A stretch of DNA of 64,000 nucleotides from Burkholderia sp. Bp8992 (GCF_003853705.1 NZ_QTQI01000014.1:124001-188000); one strand, 5' to 3'; shown: positions 16,646-25,584, counted from the first letter of the stretch. Notes: generated by a model from the sequence alone, not told the origin. Made by a program: numbers and translations.

Positions 16646-18127
16646 ATGGTCAAAGACGTGAAAAACTACACGGACGAAGAGTTCCGCCGGGCGCGAGAAA
16701 ATCTCGCGGACATACTCTCGCTTGAGGAGCGCACGGCATCCGAAATTCTGCATGACGGGCATCTGAACGATGTAAGTTTTCTGGTCGGACTTTTTCGGAA
16801 GGCGTCGAATACGCTGGCCCACAAGTGGAATGCGCCGCTCCTCGCGAAGCTGCCTGTTGATGCATGGGACGTTGGAACAACCGGCGAGCGCCGTATCACA
16901 CCCCGCGACTTCGCGTCGATGCGGTATCTCTCGCCCTTGCTAATCGGCAAGGACAAAGAGACTGCGGAGCTGTGGGCGGGAGAGCGTGAGAAGCTGTTGA
17001 AGGAACTTCACGAGCCTGGCGGCCCTTATGCGGCGATGACCGAATGGAAGTCTCCCAAGCAGTTCAAGTCGAAAGGTGCGCAGAGCTTGCCCTTTAGTGG
17101 GGATATCGCGTTCATGGAGACCATCAACTGGTTAGATACACTGCTCGGTTTCCAGATCACTCTTTTTGCAGGGCGGCGCCACAAAGCCCTGGGATTACCT
17201 CTAAGCGTCGCGCTGCCAGCCAACGAAGACAAACGGTGTTCCCGTGATGCGCTTCAATTCATGAAGCAGAACGTCGACGCCTGGTGCAAGGATGCCAGCC
17301 TGGCACGCGAAGCTTCCGATAGTCTGCGGGCACGGGTCGCGGTGAATCTGTCGGTGAACCGCGCGCTTTGGGAGACTTGTGCGAAGGACGCTAGAGGAGA
17401 AGAGTCGGCCACAGTAGCAGCGCAGTTCCTCAGCAGGCTCAATGGCTGTGGTATCTGGATGGTACCCGACGAAGTACCGACGCGGGGAGCCGAGTGGACA
17501 GGGCTTGCGGAGCTGCTGTCGCGATGGTTTGGTGCAAAGGGATGGCTACGTGAAAAGGACGATTTCTTCACTCGGGTCATGACACCCCACGACATCGACC
17601 GGGCGGTGCAGCTAACTGAGTCAGTGCAAAAACGGTATAAGGCGAACCGGGGAGGAAACTGTGGGCCAGAGCAGGCAGAGTTGGCCCATGGGAGCCCCGA
17701 GAATCTGTTTATTTTCGCCATGGCGACGGTAAGCGTTTTTTACGTCAAGGATTATTGGGGCGGAAAATCACAACTCCGCCCTGTCCAGACTCTCAAGGAG
17801 TTTCCCGCCAAGCATAATAAGAACAGCTCAAGATACCCGGCATTTTCGACACTGGACAGCGGAGATGGCCTGATGTTGCCCATCCATGCGGAAGAACTCA
17901 TCGAACAGGTCTACGGTCAGATGTTTTTTTCGAATCAAGGCTGGGACCTGCGTGCCGAAAGTGTCCGTCAACATGCAGAAACCCAGGCCGTCAAGCGTGC
18001 GTACCACGAGCAGCTATTCGAGTTTGCGGTTAAGGGACGCACGTCGAAGGAACTTCTGAACCTGTTCACGCAAGTAGCCGCCTATATCGAGCAGCAGAAA
18101 GAAAACGGCGCGATAGTGGCTGTCTGA
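16646..18127 (+). CDS. Unknown 493-aa protein in the HELLH cluster
   Basis: I do not recognise it. A GGAG site precedes the ATG at 16646; the in-frame GTG at 16634 overlaps that site and is rejected. The protein looks soluble and mostly helical, with no nucleotide-binding loop. There is a Trp/Arg-rich central part (SRWFGAKGWLREKDDFFTRV) and a hydrophobic stretch FIFAMATVSVFYVKDYWGG near residue 355 that is probably buried rather than membrane-spanning. The C-terminal helix (LLNLFTQVAAYIEQQKENG) could pack against a partner. It is the largest product of the four-gene cluster and probably the core of whatever complex they make. Confidence 0.68.
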   Translation: MVKDVKNYTDEEFRRARENLADILSLEERTASEILHDGHLNDVSFLVGLFRKASNTLAHKWNAPLLAKLPVDAWDVGTTGERRITPRDFASMRYLSPLLIGKDKETAELWAGEREKLLKELHEPGGPYAAMTEWKSPKQFKSKGAQSLPFSGDIAFMETINWLDTLLGFQITLFAGRRHKALGLPLSVALPANEDKRCSRDALQFMKQNVDAWCKDASLAREASDSLRARVAVNLSVNRALWETCAKDARGEESATVAAQFLSRLNGCGIWMVPDEVPTRGAEWTGLAELLSRWFGAKGWLREKDDFFTRVMTPHDIDRAVQLTESVQKRYKANRGGNCGPEQAELAHGSPENLFIFAMATVSVFYVKDYWGGKSQLRPVQTLKEFPAKHNKNSSRYPAFSTLDSGDGLMLPIHAEELIEQVYGQMFFSNQGWDLRAESVRQHAETQAVKRAYHEQLFEFAVKGRTSKELLNLFTQVAAYIEQQKENGAIVAV

Positions 18128-18128
18128 A

Positions 18129-18455
18129 ATGGCAAAGGAGAACAGATCTTGTCAGCGCAGCCCGTTCGCGCTTGGCTTCGAACATGGGGCGGAGGCCGTT
18201 GAGGACGCGCCGCTCCATGAAATCGAATCGAGGGTTCCAGAGTACAGGATTGGCTACGTCATTGGGCGTACCTACAGTGAAGCAATCCGGTATGTGAGCC
18301 TCGAGGCTGGATTCAAGCTTGCAGGAGAGCTTGGGGCCCGGTTCGATATCGATAAGGCGGACCTCGTTTCGGCCCTGCAGGTGTCTGCCGGGTGTCGACG
18401 CCTCATCGATGAGGGGTATGTGCAAGCGGCCGGTAGAGGTAGTGGCTCTCGCTAA
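18129..18455 (+). CDS. Unknown 108-aa protein, last gene of the HELLH cluster
   Basis: The ATG at 18129 lies one base after the stop of the 493-aa gene, so translation is probably coupled. The protein has a single helical region (RTYSEAIRYVSLEAGFKLAG) and a part that could be a small helix-turn-helix (DKADLVSALQVSAGCRRLID). Nothing else is recognisable. The final residues (GRGSGSR) are low in complexity. Its one-base spacing is the main support for its being real. Confidence 0.55.
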   Translation: MAKENRSCQRSPFALGFEHGAEAVEDAPLHEIESRVPEYRIGYVIGRTYSEAIRYVSLEAGFKLAGELGARFDIDKADLVSALQVSAGCRRLIDEGYVQAAGRGSGSR

Positions 18456-19439
18456 GTTGCGACGCAAGGCGAGCGACATTTGCGGCCCGTGCTGGAATTC
18501 TGGCATTACGGCCTATCTATCGTAGACGTGGATTTCGTTGCGCGACGCTGTGATAGCTCGGCGTTACGCATCGAGGCAGGCAGATTTACTGGCCGACGCT
18601 TTGAGGGGGCCGCCCGCCGCCGTGCCAACCCACGACGCCATAACTCTGCACGAACTGGCCCAGCACCTGCATCGCTGGGGTATCCCTCGACTTTCTTCCT
18701 ATCAGTTTTTCTAGCTGCACCCCATCGAGTTAGATTCCCGCACTGCGCGAATTCGCGGTAATCCGGCTGAGCTTCCCCGAGAGGGAAAAACAGATTCTGA
18801 ATGAGAAGGCCGTTCGCTTGAAGTCAAACGAGAATCTGCCGGAATCATTGGAGTCGGCAAAGCGGTCAATATTGCAAGATTGTCAAGAGCTCTTAGATGC
18901 ATGGTGCTAGCAGCGATTGGCCGGTTTGCTCGTTTTCGTCAGCCTGGACACAGGCTGACAGCCAACTTGCAGAGAAGCGAACGCATCTACTATCGTAGAG
19001 CTAGGCAGGCCCATGCGCTTTGGTGCTACCAAGTTGATTAAACTCGGACCGTCCCGCCGTATCAGACTAATGTCGGGCGCAGGTTCATGCTCCTTGAATC
19101 GGCCGCGCGTGGTGCGTAACCTCATGAAGCGAGCTTTTATCTCAAAGATGATGCCGCGCAGTTGCCTTCGATGTTTGGCGGCCATATCGCTTTTTTGAGC
19201 TATTGCGGCACGAGAGCGTGCCTTCTTCATCCTTGACTAGGTGAGGCACGACGGTCTTGATTTCCGCCGTGTTCGCTATCATTCTCAAGGTTTAGAGAAA
19301 TGCGCCGATAAACAGCGGTCTTGCACGCGCCGGCGCCTCAATCGCATGTCGATACAGCCGACGTGGTGTTTCGAATGCCAACATGCCGCCTTGAGCGTTC
19401 CCGCTGGCAGCGCTTGAAAATCGTTTGCGGGTTTTCGTT
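18456..19439. other. Nearly 1 kb without an intact gene; decayed coding fragments
   Basis: No complete gene. On the plus strand, one frame reads LRDAVIARRYASRQADLLAD and on to HELAQHLHRWGIPRLSSYQF before a stop near 18716. A second frame from about 18743 to 18910 reads LREFAVIRLSFPEREKQILN and ends ILQDCQELLDAWC. Both look like former protein sequence, now separated by stops and a frame change. A 107-aa minus-strand frame (18907-19230) has no family mark and no ribosome-binding site. The right end must hold the promoter of the ABC-3C operon. Confidence 0.5.
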
Positions 19440-20498
19440 ATGAACCATCCAAGTATCTTCCATCCTGGTCCTGCCGCTATTTCGCCACAGCAGCGGTTAC
19501 TGTTGATGCACGAGGGCGAGTGGGAAGACTTTATCGAGGAATGCGTCCGTCAACTTCAGAAGGAGGGACACTATGTTGAAGTGGTGGCTCTCGGGGGGAG
19601 TGGAGACAAAGGTCGTGACGTATGTGGATACTCGAAGGAATATCCGGCAGCGGGCACCTGGGACCTCTATCAGGCAAAACACTACGATAGTCCGTTGACG
19701 CCCAGCGAGTTTTTTCCAGAGCTTGCGAAGTTCGTGACGTGCGTCTGGCGTGAAGACTATACGCGCCCTGCGAAGTATTTCATATGTGCAAGCAGGGACG
19801 TTGGCACAACGCTTTTTGACCTGCTCAAGAATCCGGTACGACTGAAGGAACGACTTCTCGAAGACTGGCGAAAGAAAGAGGGCAAGTTCGGGAAGTTCAA
19901 ACAACCCCTTGACGCCGACCTTGAAAAGTTCATTGAGGTATTCCCGTTTGAAGTTGTGAAGCGTCTGCCACCCATGGAACTGCTGTCAATCCACGAGAGA
20001 GATGCAGCTTCGTATTGGGCGCGATTCGGAGTCCTCGCTCCGCGAGAAAATGACCCAGAAGTGCCTCCAAAGCCGGTTTCTAGCGAGTCGACGTATGTGA
20101 CTGCATTGCTGCGGGTATATGCCGAGCATGCACAGGTGAAGATTGATGACGTGCCCGATATTCCGCCCGCGCACGGAGCGCACTTCAAGGCGCAGAGGCG
20201 GCTCTTTTATTCTGCGGAGGGATTGCACCGCTTTAGCCGTGACAAGCTGCCTGGGGCATTTGAAGCGCTCCTGGACGAGGTAGAAAACGGGATTGGGGCA
20301 GAGTTGACCTTTCCGCACGAAAGCGGATTCGTTCGGCTGCACTCCGTTCTTAAAACAGCAAACGTGTTGCAGATAATGAATAACCCGTTGCGGGCGCGCC
20401 TCAGGTCCGGCGACCTGCAGGGCAGTTGTCATCATCTCGCAAATCAAGGTCGGGCCCAATGGGTCGAAAGCGATGAAGCAGACGGCGAAAGTGTTTAA
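19440..20498 (+). CDS. ABC-3C effector: Mrr-like nuclease domain plus ABC-3C C-terminal domain
   Basis: A 352-aa protein. Residues 25-130 match the restriction-endonuclease-like core: Glu29 in the first helix (EWEDFIEEC), Asp60 (GSGDKGRDVCG) and Q78-A-K80 (LYQAKHY). The C-terminal 100 residues carry the domain that marks effectors of ABC three-component systems (AQRRLFYSAEGLHRFSRD; LLDEVENG; HHLANQGRAQWVE). In that class, described by genome analysis, the effector is held in check by an ABC ATPase and a middle component. ATG 19440 is chosen over TTG 19425. The gene overlaps the next by 26 nt. DNA of invading phage or plasmid is the likely target, by inference. Confidence 0.88.
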   Translation: MNHPSIFHPGPAAISPQQRLLLMHEGEWEDFIEECVRQLQKEGHYVEVVALGGSGDKGRDVCGYSKEYPAAGTWDLYQAKHYDSPLTPSEFFPELAKFVTCVWREDYTRPAKYFICASRDVGTTLFDLLKNPVRLKERLLEDWRKKEGKFGKFKQPLDADLEKFIEVFPFEVVKRLPPMELLSIHERDAASYWARFGVLAPRENDPEVPPKPVSSESTYVTALLRVYAEHAQVKIDDVPDIPPAHGAHFKAQRRLFYSAEGLHRFSRDKLPGAFEALLDEVENGIGAELTFPHESGFVRLHSVLKTANVLQIMNNPLRARLRSGDLQGSCHHLANQGRAQWVESDEADGESV

Positions 20499-20958
20499 CA
20501 GTCCATTCGAGCTTGGCGTCCGGATGGTGTTCTTGCTGCTCGCATTGCATCCTCGCAAGGCGGACCTGCAGACACTTGTCTATCTGGACTATGCGGCAAT
20601 TTACTCAGCTGACCTTGGCGGCCCAAGCAGCCTTCATACGCCAGTGCCGCTCCGGAATGGCGAGTACCTTTCCAGGCGAGATGTCATCGAGCAAGGGCTT
20701 TACCTGATGTCGACTAGGGGCCACGTGTCGATAGAGGTTGACGCTGGCGGAATCTGGTATTCGGCGGGGGAGAGTGCGACAGCACTTGTCGGACTGATTG
20801 CCGGGGAATACGGAGCGGTATTGGCGGAGCGAAGTCGCTGGGTGGCGGACACTTTCGGGAGCTGCTCGGCAAGCGAGATAGAGGCTATGTTTGTCGAGCG
20901 CGGATTGCGATGGGGAGCCCATTTCGTCGATGGCAGCTCCGACATCTTGGAGGGTTGA
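20473..20958 (+). CDS. ABC-3C middle component
   Basis: A 161-aa protein with the expected features of the small middle component: VFNSPFELGVRMVFLLLALH, then ADLQTLVYLDYAAIYSADLG, then GEYLSRRDVIEQGLYLM. These make a winged-helix-like fold that I associate with this family. It starts inside the effector gene and its stop overlaps the ATPase start (TGATG at 20956-20960), so all three are translated as a unit. In ABC-3C systems it is thought to bridge the ATPase and the effector. No catalytic residues are expected or seen. Confidence 0.85.
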   Translation: MKQTAKVFNSPFELGVRMVFLLLALHPRKADLQTLVYLDYAAIYSADLGGPSSLHTPVPLRNGEYLSRRDVIEQGLYLMSTRGHVSIEVDAGGIWYSAGESATALVGLIAGEYGAVLAERSRWVADTFGSCSASEIEAMFVERGLRWGAHFVDGSSDILEG

Positions 20959-22766
20959 TGAGTATTCAGCTTCACAGGTTGTGCGTCACCGGACCAGACC
21001 GGGAGCCAGCAGAACTGCTGTTCGCCGGACGGTCATATCTCGTGTTCGGGCCGACCGATACAGGTAAGTCATATGTTCTTGAGAGCTTGCGCTACGGACT
21101 TGGCTCCTCAGGAAAGCCTCGCGAAAATCAGTTCTCGGCGGGATATACCCGACTTGCGCTCCAGTTAAAGTCGGCCGCTGGCGAAGAGTTGACGTTCTTT
21201 CGGGACCTCGTAGACGGAAGCGAGGCGGTATGCGATGGCTACCATCAGACCCCACCTCAGGGCGCAGTTCCCGGAGGCAAGCCGCGAAAGATAGCAGTTG
21301 TTTTGGCGCAGCTGTGCGGTGCCTCGGAAAAGCGAATTTTGGTCAAAGCTGGGAAGCGCGAGGGGCTTGCGGCGGGCGACCTGCGTCACTTCAGTTTGTT
21401 TGACGAGATTGAAACTCTTGACTTGAAACCGTTGGTTGGAACGGACACAAACCTGCTGACACGAAGACGAGCCAGTGGTGCGGTCATTCTAACGGGACAT
21501 GACGACGAAGGACTGACGCTGGTCGCCTCAGCCGCCAAACGGGCGAGTGCCGGTGGCTATGTCGAAGCAGTCGACGAGGAACTGGCGATACTAAACGCGC
21601 GACTTCCTAAGGACGTTAGTTCATCGAACGTACTTGAAGCGATGGCAAAGCTGGACACTCGTATTCAGGAGTTGCAGACGTTCTTGCGGAGCAATGAAAA
21701 CGCGCTAAATGAGCTTAAGCGTGACCGATTGCACTTGCAAAGAGAGGTCCGGCGCATCGCCAATGAGCGCATTGCACTGACGGAAGCCCGCACGAGGTTC
21801 GAACTTCTCAGAGAGAAGTATTCGAGTGACCTTCAGCGGCTGGAGGCCGTCGAAACGGCCGCGTCGGTGATGGATATTTTTGCTCCCCGGCCCTGTCCGC
21901 TGTGCGATACGCCGTTGGTGATGCAGTCGCGACATGTGCACGCGGAGAACGACTCTTTTGCGCTGATGGCCGAGGCGGCGCGCGCAGAGTCTCAAAAAAT
22001 TTCGCATCTTCAGCAGGGTCTTGCGTCAGCGATTCGCGAACTCGATGACGACATTGAGAGCCTGACGGTAGACCTTCGTGAAGTGCGCAAACGGGAAGAG
22101 GAAAACTTGGCCGAGCAGGACGCGCTGTTCGCGAAATCGCCTGGCGCGGATGGCGTCGGCCTGAGCGTGCTGGCCACGCAGAGAACGGAATGGGCGCTCG
22201 TATCGCGCGACTTGGACCGTGTCGACGTGCTGGTCAAGCGCCGTGAAGAGTACTCACAACTTGCCAAACGAAAAACTCAAACCGTAGTCCGAAACGTGGC
22301 GAAAGATGCGGTGAGTGTTTGCAGTCGCATCAAAGCGTTGCTGTCAGAGTGGGGAGTTCCGGGAGTCGAGGCGGTGCACTTCGACGAGAAGAATGTGGAT
22401 ATACTGATAAATCAGCGGAATCGAATTTCCTTCGGGAAAGGAAAGCGCGGGATTTTTTTGACGGCGTATGTGGTGGCGCTGATGGAGCACGCGTTGCAGA
22501 GTGGCAATCCACATCTCGGATTTGTAGCCGTCGACTCTCCTGTCGTCACTTATAAGGACCCTAAACACGGGGGGAAGGGCGAGGAGTTGCTGGACACGAC
22601 GGTGGCCGACCGCTTTTACGAGTGGCTAGCCGCTCGTCAGGAGCCGGGGCAGGTTATCGTGCTCGAAAACGAGGAACCTTCGACGGCGTTACTCGAACAA
22701 ATCTCCCACACTGAATTTATCGGTGAATCGGGCGGCGCGGGCCGACGGGGCTTCTTTCCGTCGTGA
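20958..22766 (+). CDS. ABC-3C ATPase (SMC/Rad50-like, with CxxC in the coiled coil)
   Basis: A 602-aa ABC ATPase. Walker A is at 31-38 (GPTDTGKS). A long heptad-rich arm follows, and in its middle is C313-P-L-C316 (PRPCPLCDTPLV), placed like the zinc hook of Rad50. A second coiled coil leads to a signature-like region (ISFGKGKRGIFLTAYVVALM) and Walker B (LGFVAVDSPVVTY). This is the sensor/motor partner of the ABC-3C class. ATG 20958 has a GGAGGG site; the frame's upstream extension to 20910 lies within the middle-component gene. It probably senses altered DNA or nucleoprotein and releases the effector. Confidence 0.88.
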   Translation: MSIQLHRLCVTGPDREPAELLFAGRSYLVFGPTDTGKSYVLESLRYGLGSSGKPRENQFSAGYTRLALQLKSAAGEELTFFRDLVDGSEAVCDGYHQTPPQGAVPGGKPRKIAVVLAQLCGASEKRILVKAGKREGLAAGDLRHFSLFDEIETLDLKPLVGTDTNLLTRRRASGAVILTGHDDEGLTLVASAAKRASAGGYVEAVDEELAILNARLPKDVSSSNVLEAMAKLDTRIQELQTFLRSNENALNELKRDRLHLQREVRRIANERIALTEARTRFELLREKYSSDLQRLEAVETAASVMDIFAPRPCPLCDTPLVMQSRHVHAENDSFALMAEAARAESQKISHLQQGLASAIRELDDDIESLTVDLREVRKREEENLAEQDALFAKSPGADGVGLSVLATQRTEWALVSRDLDRVDVLVKRREEYSQLAKRKTQTVVRNVAKDAVSVCSRIKALLSEWGVPGVEAVHFDEKNVDILINQRNRISFGKGKRGIFLTAYVVALMEHALQSGNPHLGFVAVDSPVVTYKDPKHGGKGEELLDTTVADRFYEWLAARQEPGQVIVLENEEPSTALLEQISHTEFIGESGGAGRRGFFPS

Positions 22767-22820
22767 AGAGAACCTCGACCAACAGCTGGTGAGCCCCACG
22801 AGGACCTCGCTTGAGCGTGT

Positions 22821-22958
22821 TTGTCGTTGCTACAAGCAACCGGCGAGTGCCCGAACTGCGAGTTCTTTACACTTCGCGGACACACGCGGCGGCAGGGTTA
22901 CTGCTGGCACTGTCCCGTTCCCGCACACCTGGATATGCTACTGGTCTGTGGGCTGTGA
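22821..22958 (+). CDS. Possible 45-aa zinc-ribbon peptide or remnant
   Basis: A TTG-started frame encodes 45 residues with two Cys pairs, ECPNCEFF and YCWHCP, spaced like a zinc ribbon. There is no clear Shine-Dalgarno, so it may be a fragment of a lost gene. The gap it lies in (22767-23112) also has a short frame from 22991 that begins MRLYKLTRTGVAVREEAK, which looks like the first strand and helix of a winged-helix protein but runs out of frame into the next gene. The rest of the gap shows nothing clear. Confidence 0.35.
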   Translation: MSLLQATGECPNCEFFTLRGHTRRQGYCWHCPVPAHLDMLLVCGL

Positions 22959-23112
22959 CCGGCGGGGGCGGAAGTCTCTCGCCAAACTGAATGAGACTTT
23001 ACAAACTCACACGGACGGGCGTTGCTGTACGCGAGGAAGCAAAAGTGCGGCCTGCTGCGGGTTCCGAGGGGAATCAACCGCCCCGATGCGCATCTGAGAG
23101 AAGCGAGGAGTC

Positions 23113-24369
23113 ATGGATAAGAAAACGCGGGGCGCGTGGCTGGTCCACCATTCGCGCAAGGTTCAGGCGACGACCAATCAAGATTTTGATGCAATTGGAT
23201 TTGCGGGCAAGTGCGGCATCTTGCTGTCAGCGCTTGCTGGCGAAGACGGGCAGTCTCAGCTGACGCGTCGGCGAGTCGACCGACTCGCGCAGGCAAACCA
23301 CCTGAGTCCAAAGACCGAGGTTCCCGCCATCCTTCAGGAGCTGGAGCGACAGCGCCTGATAAATTCCAACGCAACACACGTCGAGGTCCTGGGTCTGAGC
23401 GGACACCGGATTCTCGAGCACACGTCCACTATCTTCGAGGAATCCGATAGGGAGGTTTTCGAGGATGCGGTACTTGACCTGTCGGAACTCGCATCCGAAT
23501 CCCCGCTAACGGACCGGCACGCGTCAGAACTGTTGGCCGATATGCACAAGCTGTCGAGCCAAGAGGTGGGCGACACCCTGCGGCTCGGCACTGGAATTGG
23601 CTTCTTCGATGCCGAACCCATTTCGGCTTCGGAAAAACTGCTGTTTAACGGCAATCTTTTTCGTCGCGACGATGCAAAACGCATCAACGGAGTCTTGTCT
23701 ACGCTCAAGCCAAATGAGGCGCGACTGGTGCAGGAACTCAATGCACAACTGCAGTCCGCAGGGTGCCTGCCATTGACGTCGGCCACGAAGGTCTTGGGTG
23801 AAGAGCTCTTCAAGAGTCTCCATTCGATTGGCATGTTTGACGTCAACGCTGTTGGCAATGATAGCGGCAAGAGCTTCTTCGTCACTCGGCCAGCAGCGTT
23901 TTCCAAGTTCAGCAATTCCATCGCCGACGATGCGCTGGACCTTGCCAAAGCGTTTGTGGCTTCGCTGACCTATGGCATGACGCAAAGTAGCTACTATCGA
24001 GGGCGCATTCAGGCGATTTCATTACTGATGAATAAGCTCATCAGAGGCGGTGAGGTCGGCCCGGCAACGGCCATCGGAAGCGACTATCAGGCGCTCGAAT
24101 ATCGTGGCGTCGTGCAGGTGACACCTGCCGATAAGGGCATGTTTACGATGAAACTGCTTAAACCGGAAGTGGGACGGCTCGCGCTTGCTGTCATCGAAGA
24201 CGGCGATATCACGGCGGAAAGCGTGGCACAAATGCCCGGAGCGCGTGTCACAGAATATGGAACGCCTGAGCAGACCCGGGAGGTGCAGCGCAAGAACGTG
24301 ACCGAGGCGGTAAAAATGAATACGGCGAACATCCTGAATGAACTAAGGACAGGAGGGTTCGGCAAATGA
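23113..24369 (+). CDS. Unknown 418-aa protein with winged-helix-like segments, paired with a nuclease
   Basis: Not a family I can name. The N-terminal 120 residues look like one or two winged helices (LTRRRVDRLAQANHLSPKTE; ILQELERQRLINSNATHVEV). The middle is helical (DRHASELLADMHKLSSQEVG), and a further winged-helix-like part (ALEYRGVVQVTPADKGMFTM) lies near residue 330. A strong GAGGAG site precedes the ATG. The stop overlaps the next start as ATGA, so both proteins are made together. By analogy with other two-gene arrangements it may bind DNA or RNA and guide or restrain the nuclease encoded next; this is inference. Confidence 0.75.
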   Translation: MDKKTRGAWLVHHSRKVQATTNQDFDAIGFAGKCGILLSALAGEDGQSQLTRRRVDRLAQANHLSPKTEVPAILQELERQRLINSNATHVEVLGLSGHRILEHTSTIFEESDREVFEDAVLDLSELASESPLTDRHASELLADMHKLSSQEVGDTLRLGTGIGFFDAEPISASEKLLFNGNLFRRDDAKRINGVLSTLKPNEARLVQELNAQLQSAGCLPLTSATKVLGEELFKSLHSIGMFDVNAVGNDSGKSFFVTRPAAFSKFSNSIADDALDLAKAFVASLTYGMTQSSYYRGRIQAISLLMNKLIRGGEVGPATAIGSDYQALEYRGVVQVTPADKGMFTMKLLKPEVGRLALAVIEDGDITAESVAQMPGARVTEYGTPEQTREVQRKNVTEAVKMNTANILNELRTGGFGK

Positions 24370-25403
24370 TTGACCGGGACCAACTGCCCAAAGGACCGGC
24401 GACGGAAGAACGGCTACGCAACTACTTCCTCGGCGTAGGCTATTTCGTGCTAAGGGGGGCAAAGTTCAAATACAACGATTTTGATGTCACGGACATCGAC
24501 TTGTGGTTGTATGGACTGAATTCACCGCTTAGCCGGGAACGTGTAAACGTCGACATTAAAGACAAGAAGACACCGCAGGCACTTGAGCGCATCTTCTGGG
24601 CCAAGGGGCTGCAGGACGTGCTGGGGCTAGACGCCTGTGTGGTGGCGACGACGGATGCGCGCCCGGACGTCCGGGAGTTCGGTCTAAAGCATGATGTTCG
24701 GGTGCTGGATGGTCACTTCGTCTCACGTCTGAAGCGGAGCGAAAAAAGCCAGTTGCACCGGCTGACGGAAGAGCAGTTTGTGCGGTTCGTCGACGATTCA
24801 TCGCTTGGGAAGCTGGGCGGTGACTGGCGCGGGCGCTACGAGCAAAGCAAGTCGAGGGTGCTGGATTCGCTCGACTTCGACGGATGTAACGCCTGGCTGA
24901 TTGATATCGAGTACTTCCTGAAGGAAGCCAGTTCGATGGGGTTCAAGGACCCATCCGCATGGCGACTCGCATATATTTCATGTTCCCTGTTCCTGATTTC
25001 ACTCGACTTCGTGTTGCGTGACCACGTAACCCTTGAGCAGGACGAGCGCAGAGTAGTCTTGGAGAATGGCTTTCGCTACGGCAAGTCCGGACGCACGTTC
25101 GTCGAAAAGATTGGCAAGGTTGCAGCCGGTCTGGTGGCGAGCGTTGCTTCGCAGCCTGGACTCAGAGAAACCCTGGAACGGGAGCTTGCCACTCAGGCCG
25201 GGGACTTGCGCGCTGACATTCTGGCGGACTTTTTTTCTCGAAACGTTGCTCAGACCGCCCTTTTCGACGCAGCTCGCGAATTTGAAGCTGGTGCGTTTGC
25301 GCTCGAATTTTATTCACCTTCCCGCCTGTCGGCGGGGGCGCAAAGCGTATTGGGCGTCCTGTGCGACTTTTTTGGTCTCGACAGAAAGCGTATATTGGTC
25401 TGA
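24366..25403 (+). CDS. PD-(D/E)xK-type nuclease-like protein
   Basis: A 345-aa protein whose first 120 residues fit the restriction-endonuclease fold: Glu14/15 in the first helix, Asp45 (DVTDIDLW) and D63-I-K65 (RVNVDIKDKK), followed by a helix ending in GLQDVLGLDACVVAT. The remainder is helical (WRLAYISCSLFLISLDFVLRD) and of unknown role. It overlaps the 418-aa gene by four bases (ATGA). I infer DNA cleavage because the acid/xK geometry is intact. The pair could be a stand-alone restriction-like or abortive-infection system. No methyltransferase is present to protect the host, so activity must be controlled in another way. Confidence 0.8.
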   Translation: MIDRDQLPKGPATEERLRNYFLGVGYFVLRGAKFKYNDFDVTDIDLWLYGLNSPLSRERVNVDIKDKKTPQALERIFWAKGLQDVLGLDACVVATTDARPDVREFGLKHDVRVLDGHFVSRLKRSEKSQLHRLTEEQFVRFVDDSSLGKLGGDWRGRYEQSKSRVLDSLDFDGCNAWLIDIEYFLKEASSMGFKDPSAWRLAYISCSLFLISLDFVLRDHVTLEQDERRVVLENGFRYGKSGRTFVEKIGKVAAGLVASVASQPGLRETLERELATQAGDLRADILADFFSRNVAQTALFDAAREFEAGAFALEFYSPSRLSAGAQSVLGVLCDFFGLDRKRILV

Positions 25404-25584
25404 CATTGTGTGTTTCGGGTCGGAGCGTCGGCCTTCCGTCCGTCTATTGGGGGATACAGGGGCTTGTCCACGGGGCAAAAGACTCAACTCGCGATGGGTG
25501 TTGTCTGAGCGATAAGGAAATTGCCCAGCATCGTAACCGTCAGTAAAGGCAGGCTGACGGGTTGAACTGGCGGGGAATAGCAGA

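Noticed and set aside
18907-19230. 107-aa minus-strand gene
   Set aside because: No ribosome-binding site, no family resemblance, and it overlaps a protein-like fragment on the other strand; not enough to call a gene.
23113-25403. Reading the nuclease pair as a type II or III restriction-modification system
   Set aside because: No methyltransferase motif (for example DPPY or NPPY types) and no helicase motors are present in the pair or next to it.
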